64,000 nucleotides of DNA from Mycobacterium sp. ACS1612 (GTDB taxonomy: Bacteria; Actinomycetota; Actinomycetes; Mycobacteriales; Mycobacteriaceae), in assembly GCF_001667505.1 (NCBI RefSeq), contig NZ_LZHZ01000061.1, positions 162,645 to 226,644 of the forward strand. Reading direction: 5' to 3'. A model generated the notes under the pieces. That model was not told the origin of the DNA. It made no database searches and saw nothing but the letters and a program-made list of their open reading frames with translations. Position numbers and translations under genes: made by a program. Numbering within the stretch: position 1 is the first letter of the stretch; the number at the start of each line of letters is the position of its first letter. Shown here piece after piece: positions 1 to 7,981 of this stretch.

Positions 1-1
1 G

Positions 2-175
2 GAATCCACGCTGCCCGCTGACTTGGACCGCATCGGTCAGCGGCCACCCGCGGCCGGCCTTCCCGGCGGCGCGACGGCGCTCGGGTGGCGATCGGATGCG
101 CCCGACCTTCCGCTCGCCGTCGCCGTCATCGCATCCGCGCTGCTGTGCGTCTCGCTGGCGGTGTTGCGGCGATGA
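2..175 (+). CDS. C-terminal end of a membrane protein (partial, cut by window edge)
   Basis: The reading frame is open from base 2 to the TGA at 173-175 and encodes about 57 residues. They end in a hydrophobic segment of some 18 residues (start LPLAVAVIAS) followed by two arginines, which is a typical C-terminal membrane anchor with a short positive cytoplasmic tail. The stop overlaps the ATG (172-174) of the next gene, so the two are almost certainly co-translated. Membrane-anchored VWA proteins of the MoxR/BatA type often end like this and sit next to a second VWA protein. That identity is inferred from context only, because the N-terminal domain lies outside the window. Confidence 0.6.
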   Translation, partial: ESTLPADLDRIGQRPPAAGLPGGATALGWRSDAPDLPLAVAVIASALLCVSLAVLRR

Positions 176-1104
176 GGTTCGACCCGGTTCTGCCGCCGGC
201 GCTGCTTGGCGCAATCGCGTTCGCGCTCATTGCACTCCGGTTGATCACGATGTACCAGTTGCACACCTCGGCGGGGGCGCGATGGGGCACCGTGTGGCGC
301 TGGTGCGGACTGACGCTGGCGGTCATGCTGGTGATGATCGCCGCGATGCGGCCAAGTCTCGCGACAGACGGCCAGCAGACTGCGGCGTCAGCGCCAGGCG
401 GTGAAAACGTCAACGTGTTCCTGGTGGTGGACCGATCGCCGGAAGCCGGCGTCACCGACTATGGGGACGCGTCACGCATGGACGGCATTCGCGCCGACAT
501 CAACGGATTGCTCGCCCGCTACCCCCACGCCCGGTTCGCGGTGATCGTGTTCTCGTCGCGGGCCTCGCTGAATTGGCCGCTCTCCGAGGATGTGTGGAGC
601 CTGCAGCCGGTGATCGCACGACTGGCGCCATACAACGAACCGGACGGAGAGTCGACCGCCGATGCCGGCGCCGCCGCCAACGTGTTGCGCTATCAACTCA
701 TTGCCGCTGGGCAACAGTACCGCGATTCGGCCAACCTGGTGTTCTACTTCGGATCGGGCGTGAGCGGATCCAGTGTGCCGCAAGGCGAATTCCAGCCGGT
801 GGCAGGCACGGTCGACGGTGGAGCGGTGCTGGGCTACGGCGGCCCGCCGACATTCGACCAGGCTCGTCTACAGCTCGTTGCCGAACAGCTCGGGGTCCCC
901 TACGTGCACCGGCAAGCCGGTGAGCCGCTCCCCCAGACCACTGTTACGTCGAATCCTGCTGGAACACAGTCGAATACGGTGCTCGTGGCGGCTGCGCCCA
1001 CGGAGCTGTACTGGGTGTTCACGCTGCCGGCGTCGGTGCTGCTGCTGTTCGAGCTGTTCTTGACCGTTCGCGAACTTCGCAGGACACGGACGACGGCATG
1101 GTGA
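172..1104 (+). CDS. VWA-domain membrane protein (BatB-like)
   Basis: The protein has 310 residues counted from the ATG at 172, which overlaps the upstream stop. Upstream in-frame codons are arginine-rich and look non-coding. It has two hydrophobic segments near residues 8-26 and 42-60, a soluble region at about 75-280, and a last membrane segment near 285-305. The soluble part begins with a beta strand ending in DRSPE, which resembles the first metal-site motif of von Willebrand A domains (DxSxS) but is imperfect, so metal binding may be lost. This two-helix-VWA-helix plan is that of BatA/BatB proteins, which work with MoxR AAA ATPases in envelope stress functions. No MoxR gene is visible; it could lie to the left. 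The next gene starts inside the last codons of this one. Confidence 0.65.
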   Translation: MRFDPVLPPALLGAIAFALIALRLITMYQLHTSAGARWGTVWRWCGLTLAVMLVMIAAMRPSLATDGQQTAASAPGGENVNVFLVVDRSPEAGVTDYGDASRMDGIRADINGLLARYPHARFAVIVFSSRASLNWPLSEDVWSLQPVIARLAPYNEPDGESTADAGAAANVLRYQLIAAGQQYRDSANLVFYFGSGVSGSSVPQGEFQPVAGTVDGGAVLGYGGPPTFDQARLQLVAEQLGVPYVHRQAGEPLPQTTVTSNPAGTQSNTVLVAAAPTELYWVFTLPASVLLLFELFLTVRELRRTRTTAW

Positions 1105-1811
1105 AGCATGTGCCCACCCGGCTGCGGTTGCGCCGCCGCCTACTGCTGTTCTCGGCGCCGGTGGTCGTTGCCACGCTGCTGACCGCCGCGAAGCTGATCT
1201 CGGCGGTGATAGCGGGGCATGCGGCTGCCATACATTTCGCCGATGGCCAAGTGCCTGCGCTGCGCACGGACGTGTCGACGATGCGGATCGTCAACGTCGT
1301 CGAACCGGCGAAGGCGTCGTTCGCTGCGGGAACGCTGGCGGTGCTCGAGGGCCGCCTCGACGAGGCCGACGCCCGGTTCTCCGAGGCGCTGGCCGGAGCC
1401 GACCCGGGCCTGGCGTGTGAGGGACGGGTGAACCTCGAACTGGTCCGGGAGCGCCAGGGGGACCTGGCCGCCTGGGAGGGGCGTCCGGACGCCGCGCGCG
1501 GCTTCTACACCGGTGCGCTCGGCGTCATCGGCGCTGCGCCGGGCCGATGCTTCGCGGGCAACGCCGATCCGGACCCCGAGCGCCGAGCGATCCGCGACGA
1601 CGCGGCGAACCGACTGAACACGAAGATCGCGAACCTCGGCACTGCGCCGCTCGCACCGCCCCCGCCACCTGCGTCGCCGCCACCCGCGCCGCCTGCAGGT
1701 GCGACGACGTCACCGCAGCCCGACGAGCCGACCGGACCGCTGCGGCTGAACCCGGGCGCAGGGGACCCGATCGAGAAGTTGCGTCAACTGCTGCAGGACG
1801 CGGCGGGTTAG
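1098..1811 (+). CDS. Membrane-anchored repeat protein with proline-rich tail, partner of the VWA protein
   Basis: The protein has 237 residues. The ATG at 1098 overlaps the upstream TGA (1102-1104), which indicates translational coupling. A basic N-terminus (RLRLRRR) precedes one membrane segment at about residues 16-38. Residues 65-165 are alanine-rich and helical, with a pattern reminiscent of one or two TPR units (ARFSEALAGA). They are followed by a run of prolines at about 178-200 and a short end, GDPIEKLRQLLQD. TPR proteins (BatC/BatE class) commonly follow BatA/BatB VWA genes, so a scaffold role in that complex is likely by context. No catalytic motif is visible. Confidence 0.55.
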   Translation: MVKHVPTRLRLRRRLLLFSAPVVVATLLTAAKLISAVIAGHAAAIHFADGQVPALRTDVSTMRIVNVVEPAKASFAAGTLAVLEGRLDEADARFSEALAGADPGLACEGRVNLELVRERQGDLAAWEGRPDAARGFYTGALGVIGAAPGRCFAGNADPDPERRAIRDDAANRLNTKIANLGTAPLAPPPPPASPPPAPPAGATTSPQPDEPTGPLRLNPGAGDPIEKLRQLLQDAAG

Positions 1812-2152
1812 CCGGTCGACGTGCCCGTCCAGTACTCGACGAACCGGTCGTCGGCGACGCGCAGGATGTCGTTTCCGGTGAACCGGGCAGGGCCCTGTGC
1901 CGTCGCCCCGGTGCCGATCCAGCGCGCGGCGACCAGATCACGCTCGACGAACGGCTCGACCTCGATGACGAACTGCAACTCGGTGAACATCGCGTGCGTC
2001 TCGTCGACGACTGCCTGCAGTTCGTCGGGACCGCGGACCACGCGGTCGGGCCAGTGCCCGACGAAGTCGTCGGTGACCAGCTCAGCCGCGACCGGCTTGC
2101 CCGCCCACAATTCGTTGATCCACCTTTGGTACAGCGACTTTGCGGTAGTCAT
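1808..2152 (-). CDS. SnoaL-like (NTF2 fold) protein
   Basis: The protein has 114 residues and starts at an ATG. Its sequence fits the SnoaL/NTF2 alpha+beta cone: an N-terminal helix (LYQRWINELWAG), the typical phrase TDDFVGHWP, and later strands with VAARWIGTG and a C-terminal DDRFVEYWTG. Proteins of this family bind small hydrophobic ligands or act as ester cyclases, isomerases or hydrolases. The substrate cannot be read from the sequence. Its stop codon overlaps the stop of the convergent gene by three bases. It is probably a single-gene unit. Confidence 0.7.
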   Translation of the reverse strand: MTTAKSLYQRWINELWAGKPVAAELVTDDFVGHWPDRVVRGPDELQAVVDETHAMFTELQFVIEVEPFVERDLVAARWIGTGATAQGPARFTGNDILRVADDRFVEYWTGTSTG

Positions 2153-2239
2153 GGTCGTCGTCTACCCGGCGGCAACGCCGATTATGCGACGGCGAGGTGA
2201 CGATGATCGTCGCGCCGAGGATACGAAGCTCCAGAAACA

Positions 2240-2869
2240 TCAGCGGGCCGCCGAACCGATGGCGAGAAACGCGATTGCCGTGCACGCTCCGGCGATCACC
2301 TGGCTGACCAGATAGACGCTGGAAAACAACGCCGCGAAGTCCACCGACCACGCAATGACCGTCGCTCCGACGGTCAAGTGCCACAGGCTGTTCGACGCTG
2401 GCCGCGATTGCACGCAACCGAAGATCACGTAGGCGAGGACGAAAGTGAACAACAGTTCCGCGCCGTACGCCAGCACCAGCACCCGCCCGCTCAACATCAT
2501 CCCCACTGCCGACTGCCCCACTCCGACAGTCCGCCGAGTGGCGATTGCCGCGCCCAATCCGGCGGCGAGCTGAGTGGTCCAGCGTGCGGCCGCCTCACCG
2601 ATCGGAACTCGGCCCCGCAGCGTCGCCGCCAGCGTGATGGCCGGATTGAGATGCGCGCCGACGCGGTAGGCGCCCGCGTAGATCACCACCATCACGACCG
2701 CGCCCAGACCCAGCGCCGCAACGGATGGGCCGCTGCACAGAGCCACACCGACCGTCAGGACCAGCCCGAATGTGCCGACCGCCTCAACGAGGTACCTTTC
2801 GAGCGTGCGAGGATTTTCGAGTGCGCTCGTCGTGTGGGGCTCGTCCAGCCAGTGCGAGGCGGCGGTCAT
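2240..2869 (-). CDS. Aquaporin-like (MIP family) protein lacking the second NPA motif
   Basis: The protein has about 209 residues from the ATG at 2869, which has a GGGAGAG ribosome site; a TTG lies three codons earlier. It is hydrophobic throughout. The first half shows classic MIP features: a first helix ending in VEAVGTFGLV and a loop GAHLNPAITLA carrying the first NPA box at about residues 75-77. The second half has EAAARWTTQLAAGLGA and AELLFTFVLAYVIFG, which match helices 3 and 4. Where the second NPA-R loop should follow, the sequence reads WSVDFAALFSSVYLVSQ, with neither NPA nor the selectivity-filter arginine. The protein is also short for the family (usually 230-280). It may be a diverged channel with another substrate, or a non-functional relict. 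Confidence 0.65.
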   Translation of the reverse strand: MTAASHWLDEPHTTSALENPRTLERYLVEAVGTFGLVLTVGVALCSGPSVAALGLGAVVMVVIYAGAYRVGAHLNPAITLAATLRGRVPIGEAAARWTTQLAAGLGAAIATRRTVGVGQSAVGMMLSGRVLVLAYGAELLFTFVLAYVIFGCVQSRPASNSLWHLTVGATVIAWSVDFAALFSSVYLVSQVIAGACTAIAFLAIGSAAR

Positions 2870-2929
2870 GGGGTACAACTCTCCCGGCCGGGTGCCTCGA
2901 AGTCGTCAACGCTGACCGCAATTCGGCAT

Positions 2930-2943
2930 TCGCGCTAGCGCGA
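2930..2943. promoter_or_regulatory. 14-bp perfect palindrome centred on CTAG
   Basis: TCGCGCTAGCGCGA reads the same on both strands. It lies between the aquaporin-like gene and the LuxR-type response regulator, about 100 bases upstream of the regulator's ATG. A second GCTAGC hexamer follows at 2957-2962. It is a candidate operator; no protein can be assigned. Confidence 0.35.
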
Positions 2944-2964
2944 GAGCGCCGTACCCGCTAGCCG

Positions 2965-3002
2965 CAATCTTGCTGCTCGAACGGTGAGTTTGTGCAAGAT
3001 TG
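2965..3002. promoter_or_regulatory. 9-bp perfect inverted repeat upstream of the response regulator
   Basis: CAATCTTGC (2965-2973) and its exact complement GCAAGATTG (2994-3002) are separated by 20 bases. The element ends 41 bases before the ATG at 3044. The arm spacing (29 bases centre to centre, near three helical turns) would suit a dimeric or paired DNA-binding protein, for example autoregulation by the LuxR-type regulator. It could also fold in the leader RNA. Confidence 0.35.
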
Positions 3003-3043
3003 GTGGGTTCGTCCTGTTGTATCCCGGAGCCGGAAGGATCATC

Positions 3044-3697
3044 ATGTCTGCCGTGCAGGTCGTCGTCGCCGACGATGACGTGCTGTTGCGCGAGGGACTG
3101 GCCAGCCTGCTCGAACGTTCGGGTTTCGAGGTCGTGGGGCAGGCCGCCGATGCGACGGAGTTGCTTGCCCTGGTTCGCGACCGCAAACCGCAACTCGTCA
3201 TCGTCGACATCCGGATGCCACCGACGCACACCACCGAGGGCCTCGACGCGGCCAAGGTGATCCGCGCGGAACTGCCCGACACCGGCATCATGGTGCTGTC
3301 CGCGCACGTGGAGGTCGAGCATGCGACCGAACTGCTGGCCAGCGGGCACGCCATCGGCTACCTGCTGAAAACCCGGGTCACCGATGTGGCTGATTTCGTC
3401 GACACCCTGGAACGCGTGTCCAAGGGCGCCTCGGTGGTCGATCCCGCCCTGGTACAGGAGTTGGTATCGGCGCGCCGCCGCGACGACCCGCTGGCCGTGC
3501 TGAGCTCGCGCGAACAAGAGGTGCTGATGTTGATGGCCGAAGGCCGGTCGAATGCCGGCATCGCCAGGCGGCTCTGGGTCACCGAGGGCACCGTCGAAAA
3601 GCATGTCCGCAGCATCCTGACAAAGCTCAATCTGCCGGAGACCGGTGACGACCACCGCCGCGTCCGCGCGGTGATCACCTACCTCGAGGCTCGCTGA
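3044..3697 (+). CDS. LuxR/NarL-type DNA-binding response regulator
   Basis: The protein has 217 residues from the ATG at 3044. That start is preceded by GGAAGGA (3032-3038) and gives the receiver domain its normal first strand (VQVVVADDD). The receiver spans residues 4-120, with acidic residues 10-12 and the phosphorylation site Asp55 (QLVIVDIRMP). The HTH domain covers about 148-215, starting LSSREQEVLMLMAEG and containing the recognition helix region TVEKHVRSIL. It is expected to control genes in response to the large histidine kinase downstream (4228-6504); the two are split only by a receiver gene on the opposite strand. Its 3' end overlaps that receiver gene by 23 bases. Confidence 0.9.
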   Translation: MSAVQVVVADDDVLLREGLASLLERSGFEVVGQAADATELLALVRDRKPQLVIVDIRMPPTHTTEGLDAAKVIRAELPDTGIMVLSAHVEVEHATELLASGHAIGYLLKTRVTDVADFVDTLERVSKGASVVDPALVQELVSARRRDDPLAVLSSREQEVLMLMAEGRSNAGIARRLWVTEGTVEKHVRSILTKLNLPETGDDHRRVRAVITYLEAR

Positions 3698-4052
3698 CCT
3701 CCAGCAAGTTGCGGATGGCGTCGGGGGACAACGAGAACTTCTGCAAGAACCCCACTGCCGGGCTGTCGTGGATCATCTCTTCGAGGTCCGACTCGGCGTA
3801 CGTCGAAACCAGAATGACCGCCAGCCTGCTCGCCGCCGCGCTCACGCGGTCGAGTAACTCTGCGAGTTCGAAGCCGTCTTCGCCGCCGAGGTCAACATCG
3901 ACCAGCGCCACGTCGGGATGCATGTCCTCGTAAAATCGAAGCGCCTCAGCGCTATTCGATGCTTTTCCGACAACGTCGATTCCCGCGCGCTCCAGCATGG
4001 CGCTCGCGGCATCGCGAAAGTCGGCGCTGTCGTCAACGATCAGACAACGCAT
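3675..4052 (-). CDS. Stand-alone receiver (CheY-like) protein
   Basis: The protein has 125 residues from the ATG at 4052 (MRCLIVDDS); a TTG start 45 bases upstream is possible. It is only a receiver domain: acidic pair Asp7-Asp8, phosphorylation site Asp52 (VALVDVDLGGEDG), then conserved strand ILVST and a Lys near LQKFSLS. There is no output domain. Such proteins act through protein contacts, as phosphate sinks or as regulators of a kinase. It is convergent with the LuxR-type regulator and divergent from the histidine kinase gene, so it is likely part of the same pathway, perhaps buffering or branching the signal. Confidence 0.8.
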   Translation of the reverse strand: MRCLIVDDSADFRDAASAMLERAGIDVVGKASNSAEALRFYEDMHPDVALVDVDLGGEDGFELAELLDRVSAAASRLAVILVSTYAESDLEEMIHDSPAVGFLQKFSLSPDAIRNLLEVSEPRGR

Positions 4053-4106
4053 ATCGCAACCCACGGCAATACACTGCTTCAGCCTCGCAGAAGTCAACCG
4101 TCATTA

Positions 4107-4126
4107 CATTCCGGCTAGCCGGAATG
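4107..4126. promoter_or_regulatory. 20-bp perfect palindrome in the divergent receiver/kinase promoter region
   Basis: Bases 4107-4126 (first half CATTCCGGCT) are perfectly self-complementary, with CTAG at the centre. The element sits 55 bases upstream of the receiver ATG (4052) and about 100 bases upstream of the kinase ATG (4228). A perfect 20-mer is unlikely by chance and suggests an operator for a dimeric regulator acting on both genes. It could also form a hairpin in the kinase leader. Confidence 0.5.
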
Positions 4127-4227
4127 CCTGCCATTGAAACCAACAGGAACTCGAACGTAGCGCCCATAGCGCGGGACCGCTTGGCACCGGCAATAATCCG
4201 GGGGGCATCCCGTGTTGGAGAAACCAG

Positions 4228-6504
4228 ATGAATCAGCAGTGCATTTCCCCACCGTCGCGTGCGCCTGAACCTGGACGTTCGCTGTACGCGCGACTGCTGG
4301 CGCTTGTCGTGCGGCCGACTGCCCCTCCACTGTGGCTGGGCATATCGGTGGCCGCCGCGTTCATCACCGCGGAAACACTGCTGGTGAAGCAGCTGCATCG
4401 CATCGCGCCGGAAAACGCATTCGGCGCAGTGTTCCTGTTGGGAGTGCTGGTGATATCGGCCGGGTGGGGTTTCCGCCTGGCGGTGGCCACCTCGCTGGCC
4501 AGTGCAGTGGTCTACGTCTACTTCCACATGGAGACGATGGGGACGTTGATCCCCAGGCACCCGCAGGATGTGGTGTCGATCCTGATCTTTCTTCCCGTCG
4601 CGCTGCTGGCCAACGCCCTTGCCGGACAGGCCCGAGTGCGCGCCGCCGAGTCGGAGCAGCGCCGCCGTGAAGCCGACCTGGCCGCCGACCTGGGCAGGCT
4701 CATGCTGCGTGCGGGCGATCTGGGGCCCGCGCTGGACGCCGCGGGCAAGCGGATGGCACAGATGCTCGGGCTGCCGTTCGTCAAGCTGAATACCGAACGC
4801 GCGGAAGCCACCGAGCACACAGCGGTGTACTCGCTGTGCGACGGGCGCACCGAACTCGGCACGTTGTCGGTCCCCGCGAACCTGCCGGAGACGGCACAAC
4901 ATCGGGTGCAACGGATGGTTCCTTCGCTGGAGGCGATGCTCGCCGCCGCCCGCGACCGCGAAGCCATCAATGCCGAACTCGAAGCCAGCCGTACGGAACT
5001 CGAACGGTTCTTCGACCTGACCTCTGACCTGTTCTTCATCGGCGACGCCAAACGAGTCCGCAGGCTCAACCCGGCGGCGGAACGCATATTCGGTTCTCCG
5101 CGCACCGAGTTGCTGTCGCGCCGCTACACCGAGTTCGTCCATCCCGACGATCGCGACCGCACCACGTCGTTTGTGGAGACGCTGGCCGGCAGTGGCGGCC
5201 GGGCGCAATTCGAGAACCGCTGTCTGCGCGCCGACGGTGCGGTGCGCTGGCTCGAGTGGAGCATCGTGGCTGTGAACGGGCTGCTGTACGGCGCCGCGCG
5301 CGATGTCACCGACCGCCGCCGCGAGCAGGACCGGTTGCGCGAGGCGCAGCGCATGGTCGAGGCCAGCCACGCCAAGGTCAGTGCGCTCGCGGAGCAACAA
5401 GCGGCGCTTCGGCGCGTCGCGACACTGGTGGCGCGCGGAGTCGACCCGGCCCAGGTGTATCCCGCAGCCGTCACCGAGTTGTCCCGCGGCCTCGGTATCG
5501 ACAATGTGTTGCTGCTGCGCTACGAATCCGGCGAAGCGCTGGTACTGCTGGCCGCCCGCGACGACAGTGGTCTGACGAAACTGTCTATCGGCGAACGTCT
5601 TCCGCTCGACGGTGACAGCACGGCGGCGAAGATCCTCGCGACCGGACAGCCGGCCCGAGTCGACTCGTTCCAGTCCGCCGTCGGCCCCACCGCCGAACGG
5701 ATGCGTCACCTCGGCATCCACGCGTCGGTGGGTGCGCCGATCATCATCAACGGCACGATCTGGGGTGCGCTGGTGATCGGAACGGCGCAAACCGAGCCGC
5801 TGCCCCCCGAAACCGAAGCGCGCATAGGGGATTTCGCGGATCTGGTGGCGACCGCCATCTCCAACGCCGAGACCCGCGCGGAGCTCACCGCGTCCCGCGC
5901 GCGCATCGTCACCGCCGGCGACCAGGCCAGGCGTCGCTTTGAACGCGACCTCCACGACGGCGCCCAGCAGCGACTCGTGTCGCTGGGCCTCGAACTGCGC
6001 GCGGTCGAGGCCGCGGTGCCTGCCGAGCAGCAGGAGCTGCGCGACCGGCTGTCCCGTCTCGTCGACGGGCTGGTCGGAGTGTCGACCGACTTGCAGGAGA
6101 TCTCCAGGGGCATCCATCCCGCGATCCTTTCCAAAGGCGGACTCGGACCCGCGATCAAAACGCTTGCCCGACGCTCCGCGGTGCCCGTCGAACTGAACGT
6201 CACTGTCGATCGCCGGTTACCGGAATCGGTTGAAGTGGCAGCCTATTACGTCGTCGCGGAGGCACTGACCAACGCCGCGAAACACGCGCGGGCATCCGAA
6301 GTCAAGGTGATCGCCACCGCCGGTGATTTCGATTTGCATCTGAAGATCAGCGACGACGGGGTCGGTGGTGCGACGGCCGGGGCGGGCTCCGGGCTGATCG
6401 GCCTCAAGGATCGAGTCGAGGCGCTGGCCGGCCGGCTGGCCATCTCCAGCCCCGTCGGCGGTGGGACGACCCTGGAGGTGACCATTCCGCTCCAGTGCGA
6501 ATGA
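4228..6504 (+). CDS. Membrane sensor histidine kinase with DUF4118, PAS and GAF domains
   Basis: The protein has 758 residues; the ATG at 4228 follows GGAG (4217-4220). Residues 30-135 hold about four membrane helices of DUF4118/KdpD type. A PAS domain lies near 250-365 (FFDLTSDLFFIGDAKRVRRLN, then FVHPDDRD) with a following coiled coil. A GAF domain lies near 400-550. The dimerisation and phosphoacceptor helix carries DLHDGAQQRL with His at about 576, the HisKA_3 signature, and the C-terminal 100 residues form the ATPase (NAAKHA, DDGVGG, GLIGLKDRVEAL). HisKA_3 kinases pair with LuxR/NarL regulators, which fits the regulator at 3044-3697. PAS and GAF domains suggest sensing of redox state, gas, light or a small ligand; no haem or flavin ligand can be assigned. 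Confidence 0.9.
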   Translation: MNQQCISPPSRAPEPGRSLYARLLALVVRPTAPPLWLGISVAAAFITAETLLVKQLHRIAPENAFGAVFLLGVLVISAGWGFRLAVATSLASAVVYVYFHMETMGTLIPRHPQDVVSILIFLPVALLANALAGQARVRAAESEQRRREADLAADLGRLMLRAGDLGPALDAAGKRMAQMLGLPFVKLNTERAEATEHTAVYSLCDGRTELGTLSVPANLPETAQHRVQRMVPSLEAMLAAARDREAINAELEASRTELERFFDLTSDLFFIGDAKRVRRLNPAAERIFGSPRTELLSRRYTEFVHPDDRDRTTSFVETLAGSGGRAQFENRCLRADGAVRWLEWSIVAVNGLLYGAARDVTDRRREQDRLREAQRMVEASHAKVSALAEQQAALRRVATLVARGVDPAQVYPAAVTELSRGLGIDNVLLLRYESGEALVLLAARDDSGLTKLSIGERLPLDGDSTAAKILATGQPARVDSFQSAVGPTAERMRHLGIHASVGAPIIINGTIWGALVIGTAQTEPLPPETEARIGDFADLVATAISNAETRAELTASRARIVTAGDQARRRFERDLHDGAQQRLVSLGLELRAVEAAVPAEQQELRDRLSRLVDGLVGVSTDLQEISRGIHPAILSKGGLGPAIKTLARRSAVPVELNVTVDRRLPESVEVAAYYVVAEALTNAAKHARASEVKVIATAGDFDLHLKISDDGVGGATAGAGSGLIGLKDRVEALAGRLAISSPVGGGTTLEVTIPLQCE

Positions 6505-6519
6505 CGTTCGCGCACTGCG

Positions 6520-6759
6520 TCAGCGACGGCCGTCGTGATGGAAGATCAGTACGTCCCCCAGGAACGGGTACGCGGGTCCATAGTCGACCGGTGGCGGGGT
6601 GGCGATGACTTGTGCGTTCCCACCGGATTGGCAGACACTTGCCAACCCGGTCGACGTGCATGATGGGGCCGCTCCGGCAAGCGGTGCGACCGCGATTGCC
6701 ACAGCACCCGCGCCTGCCACCAACGCCAGCGGAACGAACCTTCGAATCGTCATGATCAC
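6520..6759 (-). CDS. Small secreted protein
   Basis: The protein has 79 residues. The GTG at 6759 is favoured because AAAGGAG lies five bases upstream (6765-6771); an ATG two codons later is the alternative. It has a clear signal peptide (basic RRF, hydrophobic core LALVAGAGAVAIAV, cleavage after about residue 30 at AGA-AP), leaving a mature peptide of about 49 residues. The mature part has two cysteines (CTSTGLASVC) that could form a disulfide and a Pro-rich end. Small secreted proteins with the pattern SC..TG...VCQ..GN.Q are common in mycobacteria; their function is unknown. It is convergent with the kinase gene. Confidence 0.7.
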   Translation of the reverse strand: MIMTIRRFVPLALVAGAGAVAIAVAPLAGAAPSCTSTGLASVCQSGGNAQVIATPPPVDYGPAYPFLGDVLIFHHDGRR

Positions 6760-6943
6760 CGCTACTCCTTTGTCAGCATCTGCCTGTCATCCAGGATCGC
6801 CTCGGTAGGAGCGAATGTCGTCGCTGCTGTCACCCATCCGCGCCTAGCAGTTATCCCCCATTTCCCAGGGGCACTTCCCAGGCGCCAACAGACGCAAATT
6901 ACGCCGTTTCCACGGCGTGTCGGGACCTTCCCGTTTGCTCGCG

Positions 6944-7981
6944 CTAAGCGCGCAACGCGTCGAGCAACCGGTCCAGGTCGCTTTCGGTGTTGTACAGATG
7001 AAAACCGACGCGCACCGCGCCTGCGCGGACCGAGGCGCGGATGCCTGCGGCGGCCAGCTTGTCGGCCGCATCGGCGATGGGTATCGACACGATCGCCGAA
7101 TCATGTTGTGGCAGTCCGAGTTCAGCCTGCGCACGGCGGGCCAGCCCGACCGCGTGCGACTCGACGGCCGCGTTGTCCAACGCCGCCAGCCACGGCAACG
7201 TCAGCCCGGCCCCGAGCACGCTGAACCACGTCGGCGAAACGTCGAAGCGCCTGCCGTCGTCGGCCAGTCGCAGCGGCAGGCCGTATATCGACTGCCAGGG
7301 ATCCTCACCCGCATACCAGTTCGCCGCGTGCGGCGTGACGAACCGGCTGACCCTGTGGCTCAGCGACATCCACGCGGTTCCCCTCGGCGCGAGCAACCAC
7401 TTGTAGACCGCCGCGACGGTGACGTCGGCCCAGCCGAGGTCGACTTTCTTCCACCCGAGGGCCTGCGTGATGTCGATGACGGTCAGTGTGTCCGTGTCCG
7501 CCAGAGTGTTTCGCAGCGCGTCGACGTCGAGTACGGCGCCGTTGGCGGACTGCACCAGGCTGGCCGTCACGACGTCGAAGTCGGCGGCGGAGGCGATCAG
7601 GTCCGCGGGCGCCAACTCGGTGAGCGTGACACCGCGGTTTGCCTGCGCGGCGAACGGGAAGGTGGTGCTGGTGAATTCGCCCGCCAATGTGGCTACCCGA
7701 CTGCCGTCGGGAATCGCTGCCGCCACCAACCCGAGTGCCGCGGACACGTTGCCCGCCATCACCACGGAGTCGACGGGAACACCCGCCAGCGCCGCATAGC
7801 CCGCACGCCCGTCACGGACGTAGCCGTCGAACGATGGCACATCCATGATTCCCGCTTGCCATTCGGCGATGCAGGCCTGCAGCGCGTCGACCACGAACTG
7901 CGGTGGCAGCCCGTAGGTGGGTGAGTTGAGAAATCCATCCGCCCCGGCGAATTCGGCGCCGAACGCTTCGCGCGCCGTCAT
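6944..7981 (-). CDS. Class V aminotransferase-like PLP enzyme
   Basis: The protein has 345 residues. The fold-type I pattern is clear: DITQALG (Asp170 and Gln173, contacts to the cofactor ring) and AAVYKWLLAPRG with the likely Schiff-base Lys194. These match class V enzymes related to isopenicillin N epimerase, cysteine desulfurase and kynureninase. The N-terminal phrase FLNSPTYGLPP is typical of the epimerase-like branch. The substrate is unknown; at 345 residues it is slightly short for a cysteine desulfurase, and no catalytic loop Cys is evident. The ATG overlaps the stop of the upstream DUF4229 gene (ATGA), so the two are coupled. Confidence 0.8.
   Translation of the reverse strand: MTAREAFGAEFAGADGFLNSPTYGLPPQFVVDALQACIAEWQAGIMDVPSFDGYVRDGRAGYAALAGVPVDSVVMAGNVSAALGLVAAAIPDGSRVATLAGEFTSTTFPFAAQANRGVTLTELAPADLIASAADFDVVTASLVQSANGAVLDVDALRNTLADTDTLTVIDITQALGWKKVDLGWADVTVAAVYKWLLAPRGTAWMSLSHRVSRFVTPHAANWYAGEDPWQSIYGLPLRLADDGRRFDVSPTWFSVLGAGLTLPWLAALDNAAVESHAVGLARRAQAELGLPQHDSAIVSIPIADAADKLAAAGIRASVRAGAVRVGFHLYNTESDLDRLLDALRA

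Noticed and set aside
4053..6117. Very long minus-strand open frame opposite the histidine kinase gene
   Set aside because: It is a high-GC shadow of the kinase: arginine/glycine/histidine-rich composition with no domain pattern, while the plus strand has a complete kinase.
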